Part shown: in pieces, positions 55,436-63,795 of the stretch
Position numbering within the stretch: the first letter of the stretch is position 1
Layout: each line of letters begins with the position of its first letter
Source: Wenzhouxiangella sediminis
Lineage (GTDB): Bacteria > Pseudomonadota > Gammaproteobacteria > Xanthomonadales > Wenzhouxiangellaceae
DNA: 64,000 nt
Direction: 5' to 3'
NCBI RefSeq assembly: GCF_003410055.1
Contig: NZ_QUZK01000014.1
Coordinates: 153,786-217,785, forward strand
The notes under the pieces: generated by a model
Database searches by the model: none
Seen by the model: only the letters and a program-made list of their open reading frames with translations
Told to the model about the DNA's origin: nothing
Translations under genes and position numbers: made by a program

Positions 55436-56202
55436 TCTTTCATCGCCTGAAAGTCGGCTTCCACCGGCTCGGCTCGCCGCCGACCTTTCACAAGCTCTGC
55501 CGGGTCCTGTCACCCTGGCTGTGGGCCGGCTTCCTGGTCTGCGCCGCAATCGGGCTCTACCAGGCGCTCTACGTCGTCCCGCCCGACTACCAGCAGGGCG
55601 ACAGCTACCGGATCCTGTTCATCCACGTGCCGGCCGCCTGGCAGGCCATGGCCGGCTACGTGATCATGTCGATCCTGGCGGTCATCGCACTGGTCTGGCG
55701 CATCCGGACCGTGGAGATCATGACGATGGCCGCCGCACCGGTCGGCGCCGCTTTCACGGCACTGTGCCTGGCCACCGGCTCGCTGTGGGGCAAGCCGATG
55801 TGGGGCACCTGGTGGGCCTGGGACGCGCGCCTGACCTCGATGCTCGTCCTGCTGTTCATCTATCTCGGCATCATGGGCCTCTACGCTGCCTTCGAGGATC
55901 GACGAAAAGGTGCACGCGTGGCCTGTATCCTCGTGCTCGTGGGCCTGGTCAACATTCCGCTCATCCACTTCTCGGTGGAGTGGTGGACGACCCTGCACCA
56001 GGGCGCGACGATTCGACTGCTCGGGGAATCCCGCATGCACCCGAGCATGATGTCGCCGCTGATCTGGATGACCGTCGGCGTAAAACTGATGTTCGGCGCC
56101 GCGCTGCTCGACCGCGCCCGCAACGACCTGATCGACCAGGACAGGCGCAAGAACTGGATCCGACAACTCATCGGTGAAGGAGCAACCGGAGACAACGCAT
56201 GA
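55432..56202 (+). CDS. ccmC: Heme delivery protein CcmC
   Basis: A 256-residue inner-membrane protein of the heme-handling family that loads heme onto CcmE. It has six spans, the tryptophan-rich periplasmic motif WGTWWAWDARLT (about residues 124-134) and periplasmic histidines in IHVPAAW (His65) and in IHFSVEWWTTLHQG (His179, His189) that serve as heme ligands in the family. The ATG at 55432 overlaps the ccmB stop (ATGA). The frame is open far upstream, but that part lies inside ccmB in another frame. Confidence 0.96.
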   Translation: MIFHRLKVGFHRLGSPPTFHKLCRVLSPWLWAGFLVCAAIGLYQALYVVPPDYQQGDSYRILFIHVPAAWQAMAGYVIMSILAVIALVWRIRTVEIMTMAAAPVGAAFTALCLATGSLWGKPMWGTWWAWDARLTSMLVLLFIYLGIMGLYAAFEDRRKGARVACILVLVGLVNIPLIHFSVEWWTTLHQGATIRLLGESRMHPSMMSPLIWMTVGVKLMFGAALLDRARNDLIDQDRRKNWIRQLIGEGATGDNA

Positions 56203-56369
56203 TTCCGCAACTCGATTACGCCTTCTACGTCTGGAGCAGCTACGGGCTGTTCGCCGCGATCATGGCCTGGCAATTCATCCAGCCCAGGGTTCGCAGACGG
56301 CGAATCATCGCCGAACTGCGAGAGGAACTGGCAATGCAAACCGGAAACTACGATGACCCCGACGCGTAA
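56199..56369 (+). CDS. ccmD: Heme exporter protein CcmD (56 aa)
   Basis: A small protein of 56 residues, read directly as MIPQLDYAFYVWSSYGLFAA and onward. It has one membrane span (about residues 11-28) followed by the basic RVRRRR and a charged helix, the usual CcmD layout; Tyr15 in SSYG matches the conserved tyrosine position. CcmD helps assemble the CcmABC-CcmE complex. The ATG overlaps the ccmC stop by 4 bp (ATGA), and its last 17 bp overlap ccmE. Confidence 0.92.
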   Translation: MIPQLDYAFYVWSSYGLFAAIMAWQFIQPRVRRRRIIAELREELAMQTGNYDDPDA

Positions 56370-56802
56370 GAAAAGACTGGCCGTCGTCGCGCTGATCGTG
56401 CTCGGCGTGGGCGCCGCCACCGCCGTGGCGATCACCGCGCTCAACGACAACATGCTCTACTTCGTGAGCCCGACCGACGTTCACGCCGCCACGGCACCGC
56501 AGGACAAGCAGATTCGCCTCGGCGGCCTGGTCGCAGCGGGCTCGGTCCAGCGCGACCCCGACAGCCTGGAGGTGCGGTTCACCGTGACCGACGGACGGCA
56601 CGATGTGCCGGTCAGCTTCGAAGGGATCCTGCCCGACCTGTTTCGCGAAGGCCAGGGCGTGATCGCGCACGGCTACCTCGATGAAGGCGGTCATTTTCAC
56701 GCTCACGAGGTCCTGGCCCGACACGACGAAACCTACATGCCGCCGGAAGTGATGAAGTCGCTCGAGGCGGCCGGCCATCCCCCGGAGGCTTCGAAGCAAT
56801 GA
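56353..56802 (+). CDS. ccmE: Cytochrome c maturation heme chaperone CcmE
   Basis: A 149-residue membrane-anchored periplasmic heme chaperone. One N-terminal span (about residues 9-28) precedes a beta-barrel OB fold with QIRLGGLVAAGSV, VTDGRHDVPVSFEGILPDLF and EGQGVIAHGYL. The heme is bound covalently by His124 in HDETY, the classical H-x-x-x-Y form, with Tyr128. MPPEV follows, as expected. Confidence 0.96.
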   Translation: MTPTRKKRLAVVALIVLGVGAATAVAITALNDNMLYFVSPTDVHAATAPQDKQIRLGGLVAAGSVQRDPDSLEVRFTVTDGRHDVPVSFEGILPDLFREGQGVIAHGYLDEGGHFHAHEVLARHDETYMPPEVMKSLEAAGHPPEASKQ

Positions 56803-58760
56803 GTGCCGAACTCGGACAGATCTCGCTAATCCTGGCGCTGGTGCTGGCCGCCCTGTTGTCGGTACTGCCGATGATCGGCGCCCAGCGCAACAACGAGGCG
56901 CTGATGAAGCTTGCGCCGTCCCTGGCGATCGGCCAGTTCGTGTTCCTCGCCGGCGCTTTCGCCGCCCTCGCCTGGGCCTTCCTCCAGCATGATTTCACGG
57001 TCACCTACGTGGCCATGCATTCCAACCTGCTGTTGCCCTGGTACTACCGCCTGACTGCCGTGTGGGGCAGCCACGAGGGCTCGCTGCTGCTGTGGATGCT
57101 GCTGCTCGGGGGCTGGATGCTGGCCGTGGCCGCCTTTTCCCGCTCGGTGCCGCGCATCTTCACCGCGCGCGTCCTGTCGGTGATGGGCATGGTCTCCGTC
57201 GGCTTCCTGCTGTTCATCCTGTTCACGTCCAACCCATTCGAACGCATCCTGCCCGGCCCCATCGACGGCCGCGACCTCAACCCCCTCCTCCAGGACGTGG
57301 GCATGATCTTCCACCCGCCGCTGCTCTACATGGGCTATGTCGGCTTCGCGGTGGCCTTCGCCTTCGCCATTGCCGGGCTGATCGGCGGCCGGGTCGAGCG
57401 CGACTGGGTACGCTGGTCGCGGCCCTGGACCCTGGCGGCCTGGGCCTTCCTGACCTTCGGCATCGCGCTGGGTTCGTGGTGGGCCTACTACGAACTCGGC
57501 TGGGGCGGCTGGTGGTTCTGGGATCCGGTCGAGAACGCCTCCTTCATTCCCTGGCTGATCGGCACCGCGCTGATCCATTCCCAGGCCGTCACCGAGAAAC
57601 GCGGGGCTTTCCCGGCCTGGACTGTGCTGCTGTCGATCGCCGCGTTCTCGATGTCGCTGCTCGGTACCTTCCTGGTGCGCTCCGGCGTGTTGACCTCGGT
57701 GCACGCCTTTGCCAACGACCCCGAGCGCGGCCTGTTCATCCTAGCCTTCATGGCGGTGGTCACCGGCGGGGCGCTGACGCTCTATGCCCTGCGCGCACCG
57801 CGCATCATGACCGGCGAGGGCTTCGACTGGATCAGTCGTGAGTCGGCCTTGCTGCTCAACAACGTGTTCTTCACCGTTTCGGCCGCCATGGTCCTGCTCG
57901 GCACCCTCTATCCGCTGATCATCGATTTCATGGGCTGGGGCCAGATCTCCGTCGGCCCGCCGTATTTCGGGGCCATGTTCATCCTGCTGATGACACCGGT
58001 CGTCCTGCTGCTTCCGCTCGGCCCGTTCACGCGCTGGAAGCGCGACGGTTTCATGCGCATCCTGCAGCCCCTGGCGGTCACGGCGGCGATCTCCATCGTG
58101 GCCGCACTGCTCGTTTGCGCCTGGCTGGGCACCTGGAGCCTGCGCGCGGTCAGCGGCTGGATCGGCGGTTTCTGGCTGATCGGCGGCGCGCTTGCCTACG
58201 CCGTTCGCACGGCTCGCGCGAGCCGATCCGGACTGGCTCGTCACCAGTGGGGCATGACCCTGGCCCATGCCGGCGTCGGCGTCTTTCTGATCGGCGCGGC
58301 CATGGTGGAAGCCCACACTTTCGAGCGCGATATCCGCATCGCACCGGGCGAAACCGTCGAGGCGGCGGGCTACCGCTTCACGCTGCACGAAGTGGCCCAG
58401 GTGAAGGGCCCCAACTGGCGCGCCGACGAGGCCCGTTTCAGCATCCACAAGGGCGAGCGCGAAATCGCCCGGATGAATCCGCAAAAGCGGCTCTATCACC
58501 GGGGTGGTCAGACCATGACGCAGGTCGCGCTCAAGCCCGGCGTGTTCCGGGATCTCTACATCGCGATGGGCGAAGAACTCGGCGCCAGCGGCGCCTGGAG
58601 CGTGCGGTTGCACATCAAACCCTTCGTGCGCTGGATCTGGGGCGGCGCCGTGCTGATCGGTCTCGGCGGCCTGATCGCCGCGTCCGACCGGCGCTATCGC
58701 CAGCAGCGCAGGCAGCGAGCCGATGCGAGCTTGGCTTCAGGTGCGGAGGCCCCGGCATGA
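56799..58760 (+). CDS. ccmF: Cytochrome c heme lyase subunit CcmF
   Basis: A 653-residue inner-membrane protein, the core of the heme-apocytochrome ligation complex with CcmH and CcmI. It has about 14-15 spans. The heme-handling tryptophan-rich motif is GGWWFWDPVENASF (about residues 236-249), and the periplasmic histidines occur in VAMHSNLLLPWYYR, MIFHPPLLYMGY and IHSQAV. A large periplasmic domain lies near the C-terminus. It overlaps ccmE and ccmG by 4 bp each. Confidence 0.97.
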   Translation: MSAELGQISLILALVLAALLSVLPMIGAQRNNEALMKLAPSLAIGQFVFLAGAFAALAWAFLQHDFTVTYVAMHSNLLLPWYYRLTAVWGSHEGSLLLWMLLLGGWMLAVAAFSRSVPRIFTARVLSVMGMVSVGFLLFILFTSNPFERILPGPIDGRDLNPLLQDVGMIFHPPLLYMGYVGFAVAFAFAIAGLIGGRVERDWVRWSRPWTLAAWAFLTFGIALGSWWAYYELGWGGWWFWDPVENASFIPWLIGTALIHSQAVTEKRGAFPAWTVLLSIAAFSMSLLGTFLVRSGVLTSVHAFANDPERGLFILAFMAVVTGGALTLYALRAPRIMTGEGFDWISRESALLLNNVFFTVSAAMVLLGTLYPLIIDFMGWGQISVGPPYFGAMFILLMTPVVLLLPLGPFTRWKRDGFMRILQPLAVTAAISIVAALLVCAWLGTWSLRAVSGWIGGFWLIGGALAYAVRTARASRSGLARHQWGMTLAHAGVGVFLIGAAMVEAHTFERDIRIAPGETVEAAGYRFTLHEVAQVKGPNWRADEARFSIHKGEREIARMNPQKRLYHRGGQTMTQVALKPGVFRDLYIAMGEELGASGAWSVRLHIKPFVRWIWGGAVLIGLGGLIAASDRRYRQQRRQRADASLASGAEAPA

Positions 58761-59296
58761 TCCGCATGCTGATTCCACTCGGCGTCTTCCTGGCCCTGCT
58801 TGCCTTGCTGATCGCCGGCCTGCAGACCAGCGAGAACCGCAAGCTCGTGCAGTCGCCGCTGATCGGCAAACCGATGCCCGACTTCAGCCTGCCCGGCCTT
58901 TATGATCCTGAAAGCACCACCAGCCGGGCCGACCTGCTGGGCGAACCGTTCATCCTCAATGTCTGGGGCAGCTGGTGCTGGGCCTGCCGCGTCGAGCATC
59001 CCTTCGTCGAGCGTCTCGGCAACGAGGCGCCGATCGCCCTGGTCGGCTTCAACTGGAAGGACGAGCGCGAGGACGCGCTGGCCTGGATTGACCAGTTCGG
59101 TGACGCCTGGGACCGCCACCTGGTCGACTTCGAGGGCAAGGTTGCCATCGACCTGGGGGTCTACGGGGCTCCGGAAACCTTCCTGGTCGACCACGAGGGC
59201 GTGATCCGCCACAAGCACATCGGTCCGATCGATGCCAACGTGTTCCAGGACCTGATGCGGCGCGCCATGGAATTGAAGGCGGAGGCGGAATCATGA
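58757..59296 (+). CDS. ccmG: Thiol:disulfide interchange protein CcmG (DsbE)
   Basis: A 179-residue membrane-anchored thioredoxin-like protein that keeps the CXXCH cysteines of apocytochromes reduced. An N-terminal signal anchor (about residues 5-21) precedes the thioredoxin fold with the active-site WCWAC (Cys74/Cys77), GKPMPDFSLPGL, LVGFNWKDE and the cis-proline region YGAPETFLVD. The ATG at 58757 overlaps the ccmF stop (ATGA). Confidence 0.95.
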   Translation: MIRMLIPLGVFLALLALLIAGLQTSENRKLVQSPLIGKPMPDFSLPGLYDPESTTSRADLLGEPFILNVWGSWCWACRVEHPFVERLGNEAPIALVGFNWKDEREDALAWIDQFGDAWDRHLVDFEGKVAIDLGVYGAPETFLVDHEGVIRHKHIGPIDANVFQDLMRRAMELKAEAES

Positions 59297-59736
59297 AAAC
59301 AAGGGTTCAGGGTTCAGGGTTCAGGTTTCAGGGTTGGCTGCGGGTTGCGCTGGCGCCACTGCTGGCTTTGTGGCTTGCGGCCGGGGCCGTTGCCTCGGCG
59401 ATCGAACCTTACGAGTTCGAGAGCGAGTTGCAGCGGCAGCGCTTCAAGGCCCTGGCCGAGGAGCTGCGCTGCACGGTCTGCCAGAACCAGTCGCTGGCCG
59501 ATTCCGATGCGCCGCTGGCGCAGGACCTGCGCGACGAAGTCTTTCGCATGCTGCAGGGCAACCGCAGCGACCAGGAAATCCGCAACTTCATGGTCGAGCG
59601 CTACGGTAACTACGTGCTTTACCGCCCGCCCGTCGCCGCCCACACGCTGCTGCTATGGGGCGGGCCGATCGTCCTGCTGATCATCGGCCTGGTCGCGGCA
59701 GTCATCGTCATCCGAAAACGGAGAAGCGCACTTTGA
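59293..59736 (+). CDS. ccmH: Cytochrome c maturation protein CcmH
   Basis: A 147-residue periplasmic thioredox protein of the heme lyase complex. The redox motif LRCTVCQNQS holds Cys60/Cys63, followed by LADSDAPLAQDLR and FMVERYGNYVLYRPP. A C-terminal membrane anchor covers about residues 114-136. The signal peptide is odd: residues 4-14 (RVQGSGFRFQG) are encoded by a heptamer tandem repeat (59303-59335), and the hydrophobic core follows at about 17-32. The start is fixed by the 4-bp overlap with ccmG. Confidence 0.94.
   Translation: MKTRVQGSGFRFQGWLRVALAPLLALWLAAGAVASAIEPYEFESELQRQRFKALAEELRCTVCQNQSLADSDAPLAQDLRDEVFRMLQGNRSDQEIRNFMVERYGNYVLYRPPVAAHTLLLWGGPIVLLIIGLVAAVIVIRKRRSAL
59303..59335 (+). 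repeat. Heptamer tandem repeat GGGTTCA inside the ccmH signal-peptide coding region
   Basis: About four and a half copies of GGGTTCA, one of them GGTTTCA, occupy the first 45 bp of ccmH. The complement of the same heptamer family occurs at 42499-42522 between queA and tgt. Because seven is not a multiple of three, each copy is read in a different frame, and a change in copy number would shift the frame of ccmH. Confidence 0.75.
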
Positions 59737-60737
59737 GCAATCCCGTCTTTCTTCTCAGCGCCGCCGGCGCGGTGCTGCTCGCACTCGCCTTCGTCGTCGT
59801 CCCGCTGCTCCGAGGCCGGAACCAGGCGGTTCTGCTGGCCACCATCCTGTTCGTGCCGGCGGCGACGCTCGCAATCTACTTTTTCGTGGGCACTCCGAAC
59901 GGTATCGACCCGGACACGGGTGAAACCGGCCAGATCCGCTCGGCGGTGACCGACCTGGCCGAGCGGGCGATGCGCGAGCCGGACAACGCCGAACACTGGG
60001 CACGCCTCGGCCTGGCCTACAAGAGCCTGGAGGAATTCGGATCGGCCGAACATGCCTTCCGTCGTGCGCTCTACATCGATCCCGAAGCAGGGTTCCTGAA
60101 GGCGGAACTCGGGGAGACCCTGCTATACGCATCGGGTGAGCGGCAGTTGCCCGACGAGGCACGTCGCTTGCTGTCGGAGGCGGCCGACGGGGGAAACCAG
60201 AAGGCTCTGTGGCTACTGGGTCTGGACGCCTTCCAGCGCGACGCTTTCCCGACCGCCGTCGAGCGATTCGAGCGCCTGCTGGCCGTGCTGCCACCGGACA
60301 GCAACGTCCGCGACACCGTCGAGCAATATCTGGCCACGGCGCGCGCCGGCGGATCCCGACAGACCACGAACAGCGGCCCGCAGGAGACCAGCGGCCCCAC
60401 CCTGTCGCTTTCGGTTGGCATTGCGGAGAGCCTTGCTACCCGCCTCGAAGGTGGCGAAACCGTGTTCGTCGCCGTCCGCCGAGCGGCGGGCGGCCCCCCG
60501 CTGGCCGTGCGAAGGCTGCGGGCGAATCAACTGCCGGTGGAACTGACCATCGACGACGGCGACGCGATGATGGCGGGCAGCGGCCTGTCTTCGGCGGACT
60601 CGATCGTGGTCGTGGCCCGTGTTTCCTTCAGCGGCGATGCCACACCACAAAGCGGCGACTTCGAGGGTCGGACCGACATACTGCCCGTCAATGCCACGAA
60701 CATGAATGCGGAGGTGACCATTGACCAGGTCCTCTAA
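59733..60737 (+). CDS. ccmI: Cytochrome c-type biogenesis protein CcmI
   Basis: A 334-residue protein with two N-terminal spans (about residues 5-24 and 33-50), TPR repeats (about 80-200; AEHWARLGLAYKSLEEFGSAEHAFRRAL) that bind apocytochrome tails, and a C-terminal periplasmic domain (about 220-330) with SLSVGIAESLATRLEGGETVFV. The start is TTG at 59733, overlapping the ccmH stop as TTGA. No ATG gives the first span. The 3' end overlaps lpxR by 17 bp. Confidence 0.92.
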   Translation: MSNPVFLLSAAGAVLLALAFVVVPLLRGRNQAVLLATILFVPAATLAIYFFVGTPNGIDPDTGETGQIRSAVTDLAERAMREPDNAEHWARLGLAYKSLEEFGSAEHAFRRALYIDPEAGFLKAELGETLLYASGERQLPDEARRLLSEAADGGNQKALWLLGLDAFQRDAFPTAVERFERLLAVLPPDSNVRDTVEQYLATARAGGSRQTTNSGPQETSGPTLSLSVGIAESLATRLEGGETVFVAVRRAAGGPPLAVRRLRANQLPVELTIDDGDAMMAGSGLSSADSIVVVARVSFSGDATPQSGDFEGRTDILPVNATNMNAEVTIDQVL

Positions 60738-61737
60738 CCGGTTGGCGGCCCTGCTTGCGCTGGGAATTTCGATCGCTGCCGGGGCGCAGGATGATGCCGT
60801 AGACGGCGAGAACGACAACCTCGACCAGCATGCGATCTGGATTGTCGAATACGAAAACGACATCTTCGCCAACGAGGATCGCTACTACACCAACGGCATC
60901 CGGCTCTCGCGTGTGGGACAGGTACGCACACCGCCTTCCTGGCTGGCTGATGTCGCTCGTCGCTTCCCGGGAGTCGACGACGCCGACGTACTGCCTTACC
61001 GGCTTTCGATCAGCCACAATCTCTATACCCCCCGAAGCATCGAGCAACCGCAATATCCACCCGACGATCGGCCCTACGCGGCCTGGCTGAATGTCCAGTT
61101 CGCCACGGGCACCGCAAGCGAACGCGGCGCCGATCGCGTCCATGTCGGTCTGGGCATCGTGGGCCCGCTGGCCTTCGGCGAAGAGATCCAGAAAGCCGTG
61201 CACTCGGCCATGGGTTCACCCGAACCGGTCGGATGGGACAGTCAGATTCGCAACGAACCGACCCTGCAGCTGGGCTATGACCGGTTTCGGCGATTCATCG
61301 AGCTGGGTGAAGACGACGCCCCGGGCTTCGACGCGACCTGGACGGCCGGGTCGATGATCGGAAACGCGCATACGCATTTGTCGGCCGGCGGTTTCTTCCG
61401 CATCGGACACAACCTGCCACGCGGCTACGGCCCGCCGCGAATCACTCCGGCCATTTCCGGAGCGGGGTACTTCATGCCAACCCGGGGTCCGGCCTGGTAC
61501 CTCTACGGCGGCGTGGAGGGTCGTCGTGTGTTCAGGGACATGTTCATCGAGGGGAACACCTTCGGGGGCGTGGAAGGCGTCAGCCGCAAGCGACACGTCG
61601 GCGAGGTCTTCGGCGGATTCGTCTATACGCGAGGCCCCTTCCGGTTCGCCTACACCCACGTGTGGCGCACGCGCGAGTTCGTCGGGCAAAACGAAGGCCA
61701 GACCTACGGCGCGCTTTCGTTCTCGCTTTGGTGGTAG
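60721..61737 (+). CDS. lpxR: LpxR-family lipid A 3'-O-deacylase
   Basis: A 338-residue outer-membrane beta-barrel of the LpxR (DUF2219) family, which removes the 3'-linked acyl chains of lipid A. A signal peptide (about residues 1-22) is followed by the family N-terminus YENDIFANEDRYYTNGIRLS with the catalytic-site Asn and Asp. Next come PDDRPYAAWL, GIVGPLAFGEEIQ with a nearby histidine, and a last strand ending in aromatic residues (ALSFSLWW), as usual for outer-membrane barrels. The start is TTG at 60721, 17 bp inside ccmI, so it is probably part of the ccm transcript. The 3' end overlaps the convergent FHA-EAL gene by 34 bp. Confidence 0.88.
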   Translation: MTRSSNRLAALLALGISIAAGAQDDAVDGENDNLDQHAIWIVEYENDIFANEDRYYTNGIRLSRVGQVRTPPSWLADVARRFPGVDDADVLPYRLSISHNLYTPRSIEQPQYPPDDRPYAAWLNVQFATGTASERGADRVHVGLGIVGPLAFGEEIQKAVHSAMGSPEPVGWDSQIRNEPTLQLGYDRFRRFIELGEDDAPGFDATWTAGSMIGNAHTHLSAGGFFRIGHNLPRGYGPPRITPAISGAGYFMPTRGPAWYLYGGVEGRRVFRDMFIEGNTFGGVEGVSRKRHVGEVFGGFVYTRGPFRFAYTHVWRTREFVGQNEGQTYGALSFSLWW

Positions 61738-62828
61738 TCCGCCAGGGGACGCGGCCGGCCGAACAGGAATCCCTGCATGTAATCGATGCCGATCTCTCGA
61801 CACAGGTCGGCGGTCACGGGGTCCTCGACGCCCTCGATCAGGGTCTTGATGCCCATGCCTGCGATCATGCGGTTGAGCTCCGCCAGCAATCGATACCGGG
61901 GTGAGTCGCTCGTGCTCATGTCGCGGATCAGGCCCATGTCGAACTTGAGGTAGTCGGGCGGCACTTCCGCCAGTTCCAGCAACCGGGCCTGTCCGGCCCC
62001 GAAGTCATCGTAGGCCAGCGCGATGCCCATCCTGGCCAGTTCTTCCTTGACCTCCGCCATGGCCCCCAGGTCGGTCACGGCCGTTTCGTGCACTTCGAAG
62101 ACGAGATTGAGGTCCGGGTGGTGCGATCTCAGTTCATGCAGCTCGTCGAGCAGCGCAACCATGTCCTCGCACTCCGTCGGATGATTGTTGAAGAACAACG
62201 GCAGGGTCAGTCCCGCCTCGCTGGCCTGCGCGAAAGCTCGCCGGCGCAACATCCGGCTGAGCCGCACTTCGGTATCGAGGGCGGCCGCCAGGGCGAACAG
62301 CTGGCCGGGGCCCTCGTCAAGGTCGGGATTCTCGCTTCGCCCCAGTAGTTCCAGGGCGTGCAGTTCCCCGCCAGCGGTGACGATGGGCTGGCCGTAGCCG
62401 GTGACTTGCCGATTCTCCAGCAACTCGAAGAACGCCGGCATGTGCAGGGGGAAATCACGAGGCAGTGCGGCCATCCCGACCACCGTTTCCTCTCCCGTCC
62501 CGGAGCCTCCCGACTCCCCGGCACCGGCATCGGCCATCAGGCGGAACTCGTGATCGGCCAGGTGGAGCACGTCGCCAACCTGCAGTCGCGTCGGCGCGCT
62601 TACTCGCGCATGGTTCACGAAGGTGCCGTTGGTCGACCCCAGGTCACGAATCAGGAGCACGTCGCCGTCGAGCTCGAAACGAGCGTGCATGCGCGACAGC
62701 CGCTCGACCGAGAGCTGGATGACGCATTCGGGATGGCGACCGACGGTCGCGGGAAATTCATCCAGGTGAACGTGCCGCGGCAGGTTCGAATCCTTGCCGG
62801 AACTTTCGAGATAGAAGCGCTGAGTCAT
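61704..62828 (-). CDS. FHA-EAL fusion protein (putative cyclic-di-GMP phosphodiesterase)
   Basis: A 374-residue cytoplasmic protein. The FHA domain (about residues 1-100) has VGRHPEC, the phosphothreonine-contacting SRMH and GSTNGTFVN. After a Gly/Ser linker, an EAL domain (about 130-365) follows. It keeps most catalytic positions: E-L-L in ALELLGR (Glu160), the asparagine in FFNNHP, FEVHET, YDDFGAG, the lysine in LKFD, the glutamate in IEGVED and MQGFLFGRP. So it may hydrolyse cyclic di-GMP, with the first motif slightly altered. No GGDEF domain is present. The FHA part suggests control by a Ser/Thr kinase such as the one at 3.7-6.2 kb; that is inference. Confidence 0.9.
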   Translation of the reverse strand: MTQRFYLESSGKDSNLPRHVHLDEFPATVGRHPECVIQLSVERLSRMHARFELDGDVLLIRDLGSTNGTFVNHARVSAPTRLQVGDVLHLADHEFRLMADAGAGESGGSGTGEETVVGMAALPRDFPLHMPAFFELLENRQVTGYGQPIVTAGGELHALELLGRSENPDLDEGPGQLFALAAALDTEVRLSRMLRRRAFAQASEAGLTLPLFFNNHPTECEDMVALLDELHELRSHHPDLNLVFEVHETAVTDLGAMAEVKEELARMGIALAYDDFGAGQARLLELAEVPPDYLKFDMGLIRDMSTSDSPRYRLLAELNRMIAGMGIKTLIEGVEDPVTADLCREIGIDYMQGFLFGRPRPLADYHQSENESAP

Positions 62829-62920
62829 TCAACCCCCCGCGCGGTTTCTGCCATGCAGTATCGGCGCATTGCCCGGTCAGCGCAACCATGGCCGATCGAG
62901 GGGCCTCGAGCACTTTGCTA

Positions 62921-62949
62921 TTGACAATGATTCGCATTCATGAAATCAT
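62921..62949 (+). promoter_or_regulatory. Candidate bfd promoter overlapped by a Fur-like box
   Basis: TTGACA (62921-62926), a perfect -35, is followed by a 17-bp spacer and AATCAT (62944-62949, four of six matches to -10). A Fur-like site, GACAATGATTCGCATTCAT (62923-62941), matches 12 of 19 positions of the classical consensus and sits in the spacer. Fur-iron would repress, inducing bfd under iron limitation. The predicted start point falls at or within a base or two of the bfd ATG. Confidence 0.6.
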
Positions 62950-62955
62950 CAAGCC

Positions 62956-63186
62956 ATGTACGTTTGCGTCTGCAATGCGGTCACCGAGCGCACCATCCGG
63001 AACCTGGTGGCGGAGGGCTATCACACCCTCGACGAGATCCAGGCCCTGACCGGCTGCTCGGGCAGCTGCGGACGCTGCCGCGACCATGCCGAGGCCGTCA
63101 TCGAGGCTTCGCTCGCGAGGCCCGTGAGACCGAGCCTTCCCGTAGTCGACCCCTCCAACGATTTCCCCCTGCTCAACACCGCCTGA
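62956..63186 (+). CDS. bfd: Bacterioferritin-associated ferredoxin
   Basis: A 76-residue [2Fe-2S] protein that reduces the iron core of bacterioferritin to mobilise iron. The cluster cysteines are C4 and C6 (VCVCNAVTERTI) and C38 and C41 (SCGRC), the BFD arrangement. An additional Cys34 is present. A short Pro-rich tail follows residue 55. No Shine-Dalgarno sequence precedes the ATG, and the candidate promoter would give a nearly leaderless mRNA. bfr follows 59 bp downstream. Confidence 0.93.
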   Translation: MYVCVCNAVTERTIRNLVAEGYHTLDEIQALTGCSGSCGRCRDHAEAVIEASLARPVRPSLPVVDPSNDFPLLNTA

Positions 63187-63245
63187 TCTGGCCAGCACCG
63201 GCCCGGGACGTTATCCTATGGGGAGTCCAACCGGTGAGGCAGAAA

Positions 63246-63731
63246 ATGAAAGGCGACAAGAAGATCATCGAGATTCTCAACCAGGCGCTGAAGGCGGAAT
63301 TGACCGCCATCAACCAGTATTTCCTGCACTCCCGAATGTACGAGGACTGGGGGCTCAACAAGCTGGCCGAGATGGAATACGAAGAGTCGATCGACGAGAT
63401 GAAGCACGCCGATCGAATCATCAAGCGAATCCTCTTTCTGAGCGGCCTGCCCAACCTCCAGGATCTCGACCACCTCCTGATCGGCGAGAACCCGGTCGAG
63501 TGCCTCCAGAACGACCTCAAGCTCGAGTACGAAGCGCTCGAGATGTACAAGGCCGCCGTCAAGGAATGCGAAACCGCCGGCGACTACGCCACGCGCGACC
63601 TGTTCGAGGATCTGATCCGCGACGAGGAAGGTCATGCCGACTTCCTCGAGACCCAGCTCGAACTGATCGACCGCATCGGCGAGAAGAACTACCTCCAGAC
63701 CCAGATGGGCGAGGCGGAAGCCGGCGACTGA
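63246..63731 (+). CDS. bfr: Bacterioferritin
   Basis: A 161-residue subunit of the 24-mer heme-containing iron-storage shell. The ferroxidase ligands are visible in ELTAINQYFLHSRM, EYEESIDEMKHAD, LKLEYEAL and IRDEEGHADFLETQ, and the heme-ligand methionine region matches the family. The ATG at 63246 follows GAGG by about 7 bases. The frame is open upstream to 62940, but that part overlaps bfd in another frame. The pairing with bfd fits iron storage and release. Confidence 0.96.
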   Translation: MKGDKKIIEILNQALKAELTAINQYFLHSRMYEDWGLNKLAEMEYEESIDEMKHADRIIKRILFLSGLPNLQDLDHLLIGENPVECLQNDLKLEYEALEMYKAAVKECETAGDYATRDLFEDLIRDEEGHADFLETQLELIDRIGEKNYLQTQMGEAEAGD

Positions 63732-63795
63732 TCCGTTGCGGGCGTCAACCGGACGAGCCAACCCTGCTATGGGAGTGGCTCGACGGTTGCGTCGG

